Shown one piece after another: positions 8,529 through 18,504 of a stretch of DNA of 64,000 nucleotides. The first letter of the stretch is position 1; every line of letters begins with the position of its first letter. Both the position numbers and the translations under genes were made by a program. The DNA lies in assembly GCF_030409505.1 (NCBI RefSeq), contig NZ_JAUFPZ010000002.1, positions 1,302,001-1,366,000 of the forward strand. Direction: 5' to 3'. Origin of the DNA: Zunongwangia endophytica. Its GTDB lineage: Bacteria > Bacteroidota > Bacteroidia > Flavobacteriales > Flavobacteriaceae. Under the pieces are notes generated by a model, which was not told the origin of the DNA, did no database searches, and saw only the letters and a program-made list of their open reading frames with translations.

Positions 8529-8569
8529 AATCATTCTTGAAAAATTTTTAGTACTTATTTATAGCAATT

Positions 8570-10705
8570 TTATAATTCTTCCAGAGCTTCAGCAAAACTT
8601 TTATAAGCGGGCTTTCGATTAAAATTCTCATCCCACAAACCCTGAAATTCTCCCGGCAACCAACTTGCATCTTCGCCACTATCAGATATTCCCCAGATGG
8701 TTATTCCATATCTTTGAGAATGTGGAACATGTTCTTTGTAAGCCTCTACAACATATCTATACATCTCGGCTTGCTGTTGCAAAACGTCAGCTGTTGGTTC
8801 AGAAACGTTGGTTTTAACATCCAACTCGGAAACTTTTATGAGTTTACCGGTTTCAGCAAGAAGCTGAAACATTTCAGCTATATTACTTCTTTCAGAATCT
8901 ATGCTTATATGCATCTGTGTACCAATACCATCTACTGTGGCACCATTGCTTTCTATGTATTCTACATATTCAATAAGTCCTTTGGTCTTATCTAAATTAT
9001 ATTCCAGATTATAATCATTTATAAATAAGAGATCTTCGGGTTTCCCATATTGTCTAGCTAGTTTAAAAGCTTTAACAGCATAATCTTTACCAAGATAATC
9101 TTGCCAATAGAATTCGTCACTAGTAATATCTGAATCGTTTTCTCTACTTTTTAATTCGTATGGGTTCCCATCGTCCATCGGTTCGTTTACCACATCCCAA
9201 GCATCTATATAGGAAGCGGTAGTTACCATTGTAGAAATCCAACGTTCTAATTCTTCTTCAATAATAGCTTGTTTTACGGCCGGTTCTCTATTTAAAATAG
9301 TAGTAGAACCACCACCTCCAGAAGCACTAACAAGACTAACATTATCTATATAAACCGTACCTGCAAATTCTCCATAACTAAAGAGTAGCCGACCACGATC
9401 ATCAGCAGTAACTGTGGTTTCTAATTCCACTCTTTTCCAATCCTGATTTACTGTGATTTGACCAAAACTGTCAGCACTATAATCGGGACTCTGCAATTCT
9501 GGTCTAATGATACCTTCTGCATCACCCTTTACCCAAAAACTAAGCGTATAAGTTTCGGCATTATCTAAATTTTCTGAAAATTCATAAACTGATTGCACTA
9601 AATAGTAATCTGCAAGCGTTGGATTAGTAACGAAAAAAGCGCTTCCTTCATTTCCAAAACCAAGTCCATCTTCGGTTACTCCTCTCGATGAACCATTTCC
9701 CCAGCCTCCCCAACCGGTGCCGGTTTCAAAATCTCCATTTTCTACAAGATTACTTACTATTGGATCTCCCTGCGTATCATAAATGTATAGGTTATTAATA
9801 TCTATGTAATAAGTTACTCCAGGCTGATAGCCTAAATCAAAATTTAAGCTGAAAGATTCTCCTACGAAATCACTTACCCTAAATCTAACTTCTTTCCAAG
9901 AAAAATCGGTTTGGAACGTTTCTGTACTGGTTCCTTCTCCTGTATAATCTATCAGTGGTAAATTTTCATTTAAGCCTTCAAAAGATATCCGTCCTTCTCC
10001 CTGCTTATCTGACTTTATATAAAAGATAACTTCATACTCGTGACCTTCTACTATTGGTATTTGCGAAGTAGAAAATCGAAGATCTTCGGGTTCGGTTGCG
10101 GTTGAAGGTGCCGTTAATTTAATAGCGTGACTACCTTCTCCTATTCCTTCATTTTCAATAATTGTTAAAGCATTTTCAGGATTAGTTGAAAAACCTGTAA
10201 AAGTGCTATCTATTAATCCTGTTTTATTTAAATCATTGGGAATGGATGGTGATTCAATAATTAGTGGTTGAAGCAAACTATTTAAATAACTAGCATTTTG
10301 ATTGGCATGCCAGGTGAGGGTATGGCCGTAAATAGAAGTACCTGCTTCTTTTGCAGCTGTAATAAGCTCTTTAAGCTGAGAAAGTGCCATAGAACCATCT
10401 GCCTGTACAATTGCGCCATGCTTCATACCGTAACCCACAGTAAATTCATCAAAATTTCTATTGATCAACCTATACATCAATCCTTTATTAATATAGTCGG
10501 AAATTGAAACAGCCCCTCCTAATTTGAAATTTGAGTTAGAAGTACTATCTAAATAGCTTTTTAGAGGTGCATATTCATTAATTTTTTCCTGGGCCTCTAT
10601 GCCTTCAGGTTTTTGAACATTAAATTCTAATGGATCTGGATCTGCGCAGGAAGAAACCAGAGCAAACAATCCACCACAAAAAAGTAAACGATCTAAATAT
10701 TTCAT
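8570..10705 (-). CDS. xyn10C: GH10 endo-xylanase with two carbohydrate-binding modules inserted in the barrel (Xyn10C type)
   Basis: A 711-residue lipoprotein (lipobox Cys20, followed by ADPDPLE). The GH10 barrel starts at about 45 (LGGAVSISDYI), is interrupted after the strand ending TLTWHANQ (about 128-137), and resumes near 475. The insert carries two beta-sandwich modules of the CBM4/9/22 type (about 160-312 and 317-462), then a GGGG linker. The acid/base is Glu508 (AWDVVNEPMDDG) and the nucleophile Glu627 (VSELDVKT). Tandem modules inserted in a GH10 domain are known for the surface xylanase that ends the XUS core in Prevotella and Bacteroides. The acidic residues after the lipid Cys fit surface display. 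It follows xusE by 19 bases, as in that conserved cluster. Confidence 0.93.
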   Translation of the reverse strand: MKYLDRLLFCGGLFALVSSCADPDPLEFNVQKPEGIEAQEKINEYAPLKSYLDSTSNSNFKLGGAVSISDYINKGLMYRLINRNFDEFTVGYGMKHGAIVQADGSMALSQLKELITAAKEAGTSIYGHTLTWHANQNASYLNSLLQPLIIESPSIPNDLNKTGLIDSTFTGFSTNPENALTIIENEGIGEGSHAIKLTAPSTATEPEDLRFSTSQIPIVEGHEYEVIFYIKSDKQGEGRISFEGLNENLPLIDYTGEGTSTETFQTDFSWKEVRFRVSDFVGESFSLNFDLGYQPGVTYYIDINNLYIYDTQGDPIVSNLVENGDFETGTGWGGWGNGSSRGVTEDGLGFGNEGSAFFVTNPTLADYYLVQSVYEFSENLDNAETYTLSFWVKGDAEGIIRPELQSPDYSADSFGQITVNQDWKRVELETTVTADDRGRLLFSYGEFAGTVYIDNVSLVSASGGGGSTTILNREPAVKQAIIEEELERWISTMVTTASYIDAWDVVNEPMDDGNPYELKSRENDSDITSDEFYWQDYLGKDYAVKAFKLARQYGKPEDLLFINDYNLEYNLDKTKGLIEYVEYIESNGATVDGIGTQMHISIDSERSNIAEMFQLLAETGKLIKVSELDVKTNVSEPTADVLQQQAEMYRYVVEAYKEHVPHSQRYGITIWGISDSGEDASWLPGEFQGLWDENFNRKPAYKSFAEALEEL

Positions 10706-10724
10706 AATCGATTTATTTTATAAT

Positions 10725-11756
10725 TTATTCTAGTATTGGAGAGAAAGTTTCCATAGTAACACCGCGATCCCTAAGTACTAGCGTGTCTATAGTACTAACA
10801 TTTACTTCGTCCAGATTAACTTCATAATCTAAGTAAAGTGCGTCACGGTCTTTCCCCCCCCAACTATTTTCTTCTCCATCTTTTATAAATTTACCACTTC
10901 CACTTGCGGTATAATCATCAGATGCAGCACTTACGGTACAATTACCGGAATCATCAAAACTTAGGATAAGTGTACAGTTCACTTCATAACCATCACTATT
11001 TCTAAACACTAAATCCAATAGTACTTGATCCAGAGCATTAGTTTCTAAAGAAACTACTTCGTCATCTACTACATATTCCTCTCGCCTATTTACTGTCTCA
11101 TCCAGATTTTCATTACCCGCAGTTCCTTCTATTATATCCACTCCCCGTCTTAAGTAATTACCATGCCAGGGGTTTACATACTTTACTGCATATAAAATAA
11201 AGTCTTTAGGTAATACATCCCAGTCTTGTGGCAATGGTCTTCTTGGATTTGTTGCGAGCGGAATGCCAGAAAGAATAGAATCTGCACTAACAACATTGGT
11301 CATTTGAACTGGTATAACATAATTTCTACCAATAGCAAGAGTATCCTCGAAAAATGCATCGGTTAACTGAAATTCCACCCCACCTGTAAGTTCTCCTTTT
11401 GGAATTATAATTTCATTAGATTCTAAAGTATAATAACTCTCTGGCATAGCTTGAATAGGCATATTATTATCATCAAATATAAGACCATCAGTTAATGAAT
11501 TATTGACAACGATATCTATAAAGACATCCTGATCATTATCATAAGTACCTCCCGTAGTCGCCATGATTTTCGCTTTACCTTCATTATCCAATGAGGTATC
11601 AAAAATATCTTCTCCAAGAGTAATTGTCCTAACTGGATATTGGTAAGCAAAATAAACCGTCTGAAATTCATAATCATCAAACTCCCAACTATTATTTTCA
11701 CAGGAAGTAAGCATTGAGAAAATAATTACGGCCACTACATATATTTTGTTTTTCAT
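10725..11756 (-). CDS. xusE: Surface glycan-binding lipoprotein (DUF1735/DUF5627 type, XusE-like)
   Basis: A 343-residue lipoprotein (lipobox Cys19 in MLTSC, followed by acidic-rich ENNSWEFDDYEF). An N-terminal domain of about 150 residues (FAYQYPVRTITLGEDIFDT onward) resembles DUF1735-type beta-sandwiches, and the remainder resembles DUF5627; neither has catalytic residues. It sits between xusD and xyn10C, exactly the place of XusE in the Bacteroidota xylan core. The expected role is to hold xylan at the outer membrane surface for Xyn10C and the SusC/D channels. Function is assigned mainly from position and family; the binding residues are not identifiable by eye. Confidence 0.82.
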   Translation of the reverse strand: MKNKIYVVAVIIFSMLTSCENNSWEFDDYEFQTVYFAYQYPVRTITLGEDIFDTSLDNEGKAKIMATTGGTYDNDQDVFIDIVVNNSLTDGLIFDDNNMPIQAMPESYYTLESNEIIIPKGELTGGVEFQLTDAFFEDTLAIGRNYVIPVQMTNVVSADSILSGIPLATNPRRPLPQDWDVLPKDFILYAVKYVNPWHGNYLRRGVDIIEGTAGNENLDETVNRREEYVVDDEVVSLETNALDQVLLDLVFRNSDGYEVNCTLILSFDDSGNCTVSAASDDYTASGSGKFIKDGEENSWGGKDRDALYLDYEVNLDEVNVSTIDTLVLRDRGVTMETFSPILE

Positions 11757-11782
11757 TTTCTATTTTTTAGGAATTAAATTAA

Positions 11783-13516
11783 TTACCAACCCTGGTTTTG
11801 GACAAGGGCATCATATTTTAGAACTTCACTAAAAGGAATTGGACCATAGCGCATATATTCTTCATAAAGTCTACTTTCAACATTTATAGTTTCATGACTG
11901 CCATTAAGAATACTTACCCCTTTTGCTGGCACTGTTAAATCACTATCCCATCGACGTAAATCCCAAAATCGGAATCCTTCAAAACAAAGTTCTAATCGGC
12001 GTTCATTTCTTATTAACTCCTGCATCGCATTTTTATCTGAACCTATAGTTTCTAAATATTGATCGGGTTGCGTTATCCCGGCTCGTTCACGTATTCCAGA
12101 AATAACATCGTAGGCTGAAAAGCCAACTGTTCCGTTACCACGGGGGCCCCAAGCTTCGTTAGCCGCTTCCGCATAAATCAGATATAATTCAGTATACCTC
12201 ATGCGTGCCGTATAATGCTGCTGAGTATTATTAATAACAGGATCCAAGTTGACATCCTGTCTCAATAATTTTCTTAAATAAAATCCTGTTCTAGTAGAAG
12301 TTTCTGCGGCATTTAAGGCATCATTAGTAGTACCATCTACCGCTGTTATTATCGTAGAATTATTTGGTCCTACTGTACTTTGATTGACTACTACATAATG
12401 GTCTAGTCTTGGATCTCTGTTTGTGTAAGGGTTTGACGGATCATAACCGCTTGCAGGATCTGAAATTGGATAACCATTAGCCATAGGAAATGAATTTACT
12501 AGGTTCTGTGATGGATTTAGCTGCCCATCTCCAAATAACGTGGGCGGAAAATGTTGTTGTTCCAAATCGCTTGTTTGAACTACATCTGTCCTCCAAATAA
12601 TTTCGGGTGGATTGTCCCCTCCCCCAATACTGCTTATTTGGGAATCATTTTTATACCAGGTATGACCGTTTTCAGCTATTCCATCTACACCACCATTTTG
12701 TGCAAGAACCTCACCCGCATAGTTTGCAACATCAGTCCAGGTAGTACTATTCCCATCGGCATAAGCAGGACTGGCAGCCAATAAAGCAGCTTTTGCTCTT
12801 ATGGTTTTAGCTATACGTCCAGTCATCCTTTGCTTGGCATATTCTCCAAAAACTCTATTATAATCTGCCAAATCTGTATAGCCTTCTGGCAAATTGGAAA
12901 GTGTTTCATAGTCTAATGGTAATAATGCTTCAGCTTCTCCGACATCTGCATATAGTTGTTGCATGCAAGCTTCAAAAGTTGCTCGTGGTTGGTTAAATTC
13001 AGAACCTGTTTCCTCTGGTTCTAATAAAATTGGAACGCCCAAGAGTTCTCCATTTGCCCAGCCTGCATGCTGGCGTAAAAGATAGTACATAAATAAAGCT
13101 CTTAGCCCATAAGCCTCTCCTTTAAGTCTGTTATTAAACATTTCACTAACTTCCTCATCTTCAGCCCAAGTCACTTTATCGGCTTCTCGCAGAAAAATAT
13201 TGAGGTACTGTATGGCTGCATTAGCATTTTGCCATTGATCAAACGGATTGTTTTGAGCAGTCCATTGTCCGGTAGCAATCTCACGGTAAGGATTGTCATT
13301 CACGTTGCTCACGGCATCATCGGTAGCTACATCACTAAAGGTATAATTATTATTAGGAAGCCGTGTATATCCATTTAGTAAAATACCCTGGGCAAACTCG
13401 GCCTCAGAATACATATCTTCCAGACTACGGTTATTTTCTATGGCAGGCTCTATAAGATCATCACAACTTACAATTGTAAAGCCTATAAATAAAAGAAGTA
13501 GTAATTTACTTTTCAT
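11783..13516 (-). CDS. xusD: SusD-family glycan-binding lipoprotein (XusD-like)
   Basis: A 577-residue lipoprotein with lipobox Cys18 (FTIVSCDDLIEPA) and SusD family features: N-terminal TPR-like region (LKGEAYGLRALFMYYLLRQ), conserved YAEAANEAWG, the RERAGI motif, and the C-terminal ELCFEGFRFWDLRRW signature. It forms the lid of the SusC channel encoded 21 bases upstream and binds xylan oligosaccharides at the cell surface. It is clearly different from the first SusD of the locus (16595-18493), so the two pairs probably differ in ligand length or decoration. Acidic residues after the lipid Cys support surface export. Confidence 0.93.
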   Translation of the reverse strand: MKSKLLLLLFIGFTIVSCDDLIEPAIENNRSLEDMYSEAEFAQGILLNGYTRLPNNNYTFSDVATDDAVSNVNDNPYREIATGQWTAQNNPFDQWQNANAAIQYLNIFLREADKVTWAEDEEVSEMFNNRLKGEAYGLRALFMYYLLRQHAGWANGELLGVPILLEPEETGSEFNQPRATFEACMQQLYADVGEAEALLPLDYETLSNLPEGYTDLADYNRVFGEYAKQRMTGRIAKTIRAKAALLAASPAYADGNSTTWTDVANYAGEVLAQNGGVDGIAENGHTWYKNDSQISSIGGGDNPPEIIWRTDVVQTSDLEQQHFPPTLFGDGQLNPSQNLVNSFPMANGYPISDPASGYDPSNPYTNRDPRLDHYVVVNQSTVGPNNSTIITAVDGTTNDALNAAETSTRTGFYLRKLLRQDVNLDPVINNTQQHYTARMRYTELYLIYAEAANEAWGPRGNGTVGFSAYDVISGIRERAGITQPDQYLETIGSDKNAMQELIRNERRLELCFEGFRFWDLRRWDSDLTVPAKGVSILNGSHETINVESRLYEEYMRYGPIPFSEVLKYDALVQNQGW

Positions 13517-13536
13517 TTCCTTTATGTTTAAATTTT

Positions 13537-16500
13537 TTAAAATATTGCTTTTAAACCCAGATTATAAAACCTGTTTTGAGGCGCACTTCCAACGTTTAAC
13601 TCCAAAATTTCTCTTTCAGGAGATATGGTTAAAAGATTAGCCCCATTAACATATACACCCAACTCCTCTACAAAAGACTTACGAAATAACGCTTTTGGCA
13701 AGTTATAGGATATTTGAACTTTTGCCAGATCAAAACGATCTGTACTATAAAGCCAGAAATCTGAAGACCTAAAATTATTATTGCTATTGGTTGTTGTTAA
13801 TCTTGGATATGTTGCCGTTTCACTGGTTTCCGGTGTCCAACGATCTCGAGCTATTACTGAATATTTATCTTCGCCATCCATCCAAAAATAAGAGTTATTT
13901 TTCATGGCATGAGCTCCAAATCGTCCTATACCCAGTGCAAAGAAAGTAAGATTCTTCCATTTTGCAGTAAAGTTAACACCTAAGGTAAAAGGAGCACCAT
14001 ACCAACCACCTTTGCCTAGGTATACCTCATCTTGATTATCTATAACTCCATCTCCATTTTGATCGACATATTTTATATCTCCCGGTGCAACCTCACCAAA
14101 ACTTTGCGATGCTGAGTTATCGATTTCTTCATCATTACTAAACAAGCCTTCACTCTCCAATCCCCAAATAGCGTCTAAAGGATTTCCCTGTCTATTTTGA
14201 TAGGCATCCTCAAACAATTCAGCTCTTTTTGTGGCCTTAGTTTCATAGTAGGTCCCCACTATTCCAAGTTTAGTCTCTATATTTCCAAATTGTTGATTCC
14301 AATCTGCTCGGAAATCAAATCCGATCCTTTGGTCATCATTATAGTTGACATAAGGAATAAAAGAAGAGTTTGGCCAACCTGTACTGAAATAGTTTGGGTA
14401 TAAGATAGAAGCCTGTACGATACCTCCTGTCATCCTGTTCGCAAAAAATGATCCCTGAATCTGAAAAAGCTTATCAAATAACGACGCCTCTACTCCAAAA
14501 TTAATTTCTTCTCTCTTAGCAAAAGTTAAATCATCATTTTGTCCTCTTCTTGAATCTATCGAACGGCTTAAAGCACCATCTCGCCAGTTAAACCAAGCTC
14601 CATCTGTTTGAGTATAGATACTTTGGTAAAGAAAGTAATCCTGTATATCTATATCGGTATGCAAAATTCCTGCAGAAGCGGTAAGTTTTAAATTATCTAT
14701 TACATTAGAATTTCGAAGAAAATTTTCTTCACTTAAACGCCATCCGAAGGTAAGAGTTGGAGAAAAAGCCTGTCGATTTCCTTCAGGCAATTTGGCCGAA
14801 TGGACAAAGGCACCACTAAAGTTTGCAAAATATTTATCTAAGTAATCATAACCCAAATATATACCAAGGTTAGCATTACTAGTACGATGATATTCCTGAG
14901 AAATAGATTGCTGAAAACCGTTAGCAATAAGCATTGCAGATATATTATGATCTTCTTCTATTTTGGTTTCGTAATCAAACTGTCCTGAAAATGATAGTGT
15001 CTGCCTGTACCAACTATCACTTATATTTTGGACTCCCGATCTAGCATCTTGACCAAACTGAGTAAGACCTGAAATCATGTCAGAGCCATTGTAATTTGTC
15101 CAACTAGGTTGATATACAGCGTATTCATTGTTATATGACTGATTATAGGATGTTGAATAATCTACCCCAAAATTGGAATGAAAACTTAAGCCTTTGATTA
15201 TACCTCCCAAATCTGCACCAATCCCTGTATTAAACTGAAATTCTCGATTGGTGAAATTAGTTCTTCCTCCCGCATAAATTGCTGCAAAAGGATTTGTCTG
15301 GTCTAATTGAGTACCTCCCAGAAGATATTTTCCATCAATAAGGAAGCTACTATTTTCTACAAACTGCATAGAGTTCTCATCATTTTCCTCAATCATGTTT
15401 GTTGGAATGAGTGGGGAAAATCGGTTTGGTCTTAAACTTGCAGCATTTCCCCAGTAATCGGTATCATTTGCTTGATTCACGCCCCAACCATTATAATAAA
15501 CGGCTGATGCATTGACAGTAGCATAAAGAAAATCGGTGATATCGATATCAACATTTCCGCGAATATTAAATCTTTGAGTTCTGTTATTTTCAGCTTCTCC
15601 AAAATCAAGAAGTGAGCCTGCAGTAAAAAAACCAAGATTAGTATAATATTGAGCAGTTTCATTACCACCGGTAATTTGAGCTGTAGCATCATAACGATTA
15701 TAGGTTCGCTGTAAGTAATCTGAAGAATAATAATTAACGTCAGGATATCTATAAGGATTATCCCCAGAAGCATAGTTGTAAATAGTTTCCTCGTCATACA
15801 GTTGACTTAAACCATCGTTAGCTCTAGCTTCATTATAAAGACTCATGTATTCTGCAGATCCAAGATATTTTGGGTAACTTTTAGGAACATTCAATCCGGC
15901 ATTTATCCTAACGTCTATTTCCTGTTTCTGAATTTCTCCCCTTTTTGTGGTAATTTGAACTACCCCTTTTGCAGCTTGACTACCATATAAAGCCACAGCT
16001 GAAACTCCTTTTAAAAAAGTTATTTGTTCAATTTCAGTGGGCATCACACTACCAACATCTCTTGGCACTCCGTCAATAAGTACTAGATACTCATCCATTC
16101 CCCAAATGTTACCGTGAAAACCATTTGCGAAGCCTTCCATATTCTGCAAAGTCGCAATATTGTAATTTTTTTTCATCAAAGATTCCAGATCCACAGAAGA
16201 AACTCCGTTTATTAAATTTCTTTTTTCGACTTTTCGGAAAGCAACATTTACATTCTTATAATCCTCTAATGGATCTAGTTTAATCGTATTCACTTCTGGG
16301 TTAGCAATTACCGTCTTTGCGCTATATTCAGGAGCTTCTATTTTAAGTATGGAATACAAGTCTATTGAAATAGAGAAACTACCTACTGAATCGGTAAAAA
16401 CACTATTATCCGCTGAGCTAACGCTAGCACCTATTATAGGGTTGTTATCCTTACCTCGAACAGTAGCTTCCACCTGTATATTCTCAGATGTTTGTGAAAC

Positions 16501-16563
16501 ACCTGCAAAAGGCAAAAAGCCAATTAGTGCACAAAAAACTAATTTAAATTTTATATAATTCAT
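13537..16563 (-). CDS. xusC: SusC-family TonB-dependent outer membrane transporter (XusC-like)
   Basis: A 1008-residue protein with a signal peptide (to about Gln24), an N-terminal carboxypeptidase-D-like regulatory domain (about 30-95), a plug domain (LVLIDGVPRDVGSVMPTEIEQITFLKGVSAVALYGSQ) and a C-terminal beta-barrel ending in Phe, as in outer membrane porins. It is divergent: where most SusC proteins have VVVGYG between the regulatory domain and the plug, this one has VNVAFRKVEKRN, so the TonB box is atypical. It pairs with xusD. It is the second of two SusC genes in the xylan core and presumably imports a distinct class of xylo-oligosaccharides. Confidence 0.92.
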   Translation of the reverse strand: MNYIKFKLVFCALIGFLPFAGVSQTSENIQVEATVRGKDNNPIIGASVSSADNSVFTDSVGSFSISIDLYSILKIEAPEYSAKTVIANPEVNTIKLDPLEDYKNVNVAFRKVEKRNLINGVSSVDLESLMKKNYNIATLQNMEGFANGFHGNIWGMDEYLVLIDGVPRDVGSVMPTEIEQITFLKGVSAVALYGSQAAKGVVQITTKRGEIQKQEIDVRINAGLNVPKSYPKYLGSAEYMSLYNEARANDGLSQLYDEETIYNYASGDNPYRYPDVNYYSSDYLQRTYNRYDATAQITGGNETAQYYTNLGFFTAGSLLDFGEAENNRTQRFNIRGNVDIDITDFLYATVNASAVYYNGWGVNQANDTDYWGNAASLRPNRFSPLIPTNMIEENDENSMQFVENSSFLIDGKYLLGGTQLDQTNPFAAIYAGGRTNFTNREFQFNTGIGADLGGIIKGLSFHSNFGVDYSTSYNQSYNNEYAVYQPSWTNYNGSDMISGLTQFGQDARSGVQNISDSWYRQTLSFSGQFDYETKIEEDHNISAMLIANGFQQSISQEYHRTSNANLGIYLGYDYLDKYFANFSGAFVHSAKLPEGNRQAFSPTLTFGWRLSEENFLRNSNVIDNLKLTASAGILHTDIDIQDYFLYQSIYTQTDGAWFNWRDGALSRSIDSRRGQNDDLTFAKREEINFGVEASLFDKLFQIQGSFFANRMTGGIVQASILYPNYFSTGWPNSSFIPYVNYNDDQRIGFDFRADWNQQFGNIETKLGIVGTYYETKATKRAELFEDAYQNRQGNPLDAIWGLESEGLFSNDEEIDNSASQSFGEVAPGDIKYVDQNGDGVIDNQDEVYLGKGGWYGAPFTLGVNFTAKWKNLTFFALGIGRFGAHAMKNNSYFWMDGEDKYSVIARDRWTPETSETATYPRLTTTNSNNNFRSSDFWLYSTDRFDLAKVQISYNLPKALFRKSFVEELGVYVNGANLLTISPEREILELNVGSAPQNRFYNLGLKAIF

Positions 16564-16594
16564 TCTTTATAGGTTTAAATTGAACACAATGTGG

Positions 16595-18493
16595 TTACCA
16601 GCCAGGATTCTGACTAAATTCCAAATACATGTTTACATCCACATTTTTTAAAGGAAGCCAATAGTGTTTACTACTGTAATTTCTTTCCAGAATTATTTCC
16701 TCCCTTAAATTTAAAACCCTGTTTTGGGAAGGATCATCGGTATTCAGTTCTCCTGCGCGATCAAACTCTACAGATTTCTTTAAAGTGTATGGGCTTTCGG
16801 TTAATAATAACCATCTTCTTAAATCGTTAAACCTGTGTCTTTCAAAAGCCAGCTCTACTGATCGCTCCCGGCGTACTTCACTCATAAAACCTTCTAGAGA
16901 TCCTAAAAATTCATCTGCTACCTGACCAACGCCAGCTCTTTCTCTTACAACATTAATAGCATCAACCGCAGTTTTACTGTATCCTGGAGCCTGCCCGGTT
17001 GCTGAACCGTAAGCTTGTGCCGCTGCTTCAGCATACATTAGATATACATCAGCCAACCGCATCCATGGAATATGAATATTTAGGCTATTACCATAGCCAT
17101 ATCCTTCATCATATTTATTGGCAGTCCTTGGAATAAATTTGTATAGTAAATAACCAGTTCTACTACCGGTTCTTATATTTCTGTAACTTCCATCGGTAAA
17201 TAGATTAGCATAACGATTATATTCTTCATCTTCAGGCATAGACCCCTGTACCGTTTGTACTCCATCATAAACTATATCATTATAGAACCGGGGATCTCTA
17301 TTCCTCCATGGGTACTCGGGATCATAACCAGATTCTGGATCTGCTTGAGTTATGTCTTCTATAGGCATGCCGTTAGCCATCCCATAAAAATCTACGTAAT
17401 TGGCAGTAGGTAAGAACTTAACATCGCCATCGGTTAAAATAGGAGCCGGTTGATATTGCTTTGCTGTTCCATAACTAGAACCATGTGCATCAAAGTAGGG
17501 TCCCCTAAAAATTGCTTCGTTACTTCCTGGCATTTGCCAGTTTTGGCCACTGGTGTAAAAATTTAAATAATAATCTGAAAATGGTAATAACGAATAGTCT
17601 GCTTCTCCCGATTCTGTAAGGTTCAACAATTCTGCAAAAGAATTTGCAGCTTGCTCTGCGTAGTTGGTATTAAACTGAGAACTACCAGTAGATTCCTGAT
17701 TCATAAGTGGGCTAGCTGCCCATAAATAATTTTTCCCTAGATAGCCTAAAGCCATAATTTTATTAATACGTAATTGATTTTTCCCTAAAGTAGCGGTACC
17801 GGCTTCCGTATCGTCCCAATCTACTGGAAGTAAATCTGCTGCGGCCCTTAGATCCTTTGCTGCCAGATCTGCAGCTTCATGATAGCTAAGACGAGGAAGC
17901 TGGAGCTGTTCATCACTGGGCAATACTTCGTCTATATAAGGTAAGCCACCAAAATATTGTATAAACTGAAAGTGAAACCATCCTCTAAAAAATAAAAGTT
18001 GCCCTTTAATTAAATCTTTTTCTTCCTGAGTGGCGTCGGTAAGCTTATCCATATTGGCAAGTCCTAAGTTGACCTTTCGTATTCCATACCAGCCTAATGT
18101 CCATAAATCCTTGCTCATACGTTGATCATTAGGATCATTAGTAGAAGCATCATTTCTGTTCATCCAGCCAGCATCCCAACCATCAAATTCGTGTTGCCAG
18201 GCCCAAAAGTTTCCGTTTTCAAACTTTGGTAAAATGTGAAAATCTCGTGCCGTAGATTGAATTTCATCGTCTCCCCAATTCCAAGAATTGGTCCAATATG
18301 CGTTGGTAAAATTAGGTATACAATGGTAAAGCTCTTCGGTAAAACCCTGAAAATTAGTGAAGTTTTTAAATGCTTCTTCTTCAGAGACAATGGAATCGGC
18401 TTCCCTGTCTAGATAATCTTCACAGGAAGAAACTATCATTAAAAGACTGATTGCTAAATTGAATTTTATTATGTTTTTGAAACAATTTTTCAT
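16595..18493 (-). CDS. xusB: SusD-family glycan-binding lipoprotein (XusB-like)
   Basis: A 632-residue lipoprotein from the ATG at 18493 (MKNCFKNII), with lipobox Cys in MIVSSCEDYLD. A longer frame reaches 18571 but overlaps the end of xusA and adds a leader with no signal character, so I rejected it. SusD features are present: LLFFRGWFHFQFIQ, YAEAAAQAYG, VRERAGVGQ and VELAFERHRFNDLRRW. It partners with the SusC encoded 11 bases upstream. The longer length relative to XusD matches the XusB subtype. Confidence 0.93.
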   Translation of the reverse strand: MKNCFKNIIKFNLAISLLMIVSSCEDYLDREADSIVSEEEAFKNFTNFQGFTEELYHCIPNFTNAYWTNSWNWGDDEIQSTARDFHILPKFENGNFWAWQHEFDGWDAGWMNRNDASTNDPNDQRMSKDLWTLGWYGIRKVNLGLANMDKLTDATQEEKDLIKGQLLFFRGWFHFQFIQYFGGLPYIDEVLPSDEQLQLPRLSYHEAADLAAKDLRAAADLLPVDWDDTEAGTATLGKNQLRINKIMALGYLGKNYLWAASPLMNQESTGSSQFNTNYAEQAANSFAELLNLTESGEADYSLLPFSDYYLNFYTSGQNWQMPGSNEAIFRGPYFDAHGSSYGTAKQYQPAPILTDGDVKFLPTANYVDFYGMANGMPIEDITQADPESGYDPEYPWRNRDPRFYNDIVYDGVQTVQGSMPEDEEYNRYANLFTDGSYRNIRTGSRTGYLLYKFIPRTANKYDEGYGYGNSLNIHIPWMRLADVYLMYAEAAAQAYGSATGQAPGYSKTAVDAINVVRERAGVGQVADEFLGSLEGFMSEVRRERSVELAFERHRFNDLRRWLLLTESPYTLKKSVEFDRAGELNTDDPSQNRVLNLREEIILERNYSSKHYWLPLKNVDVNMYLEFSQNPGW

Positions 18494-18504
18494 AATGCTA
18501 TTTT

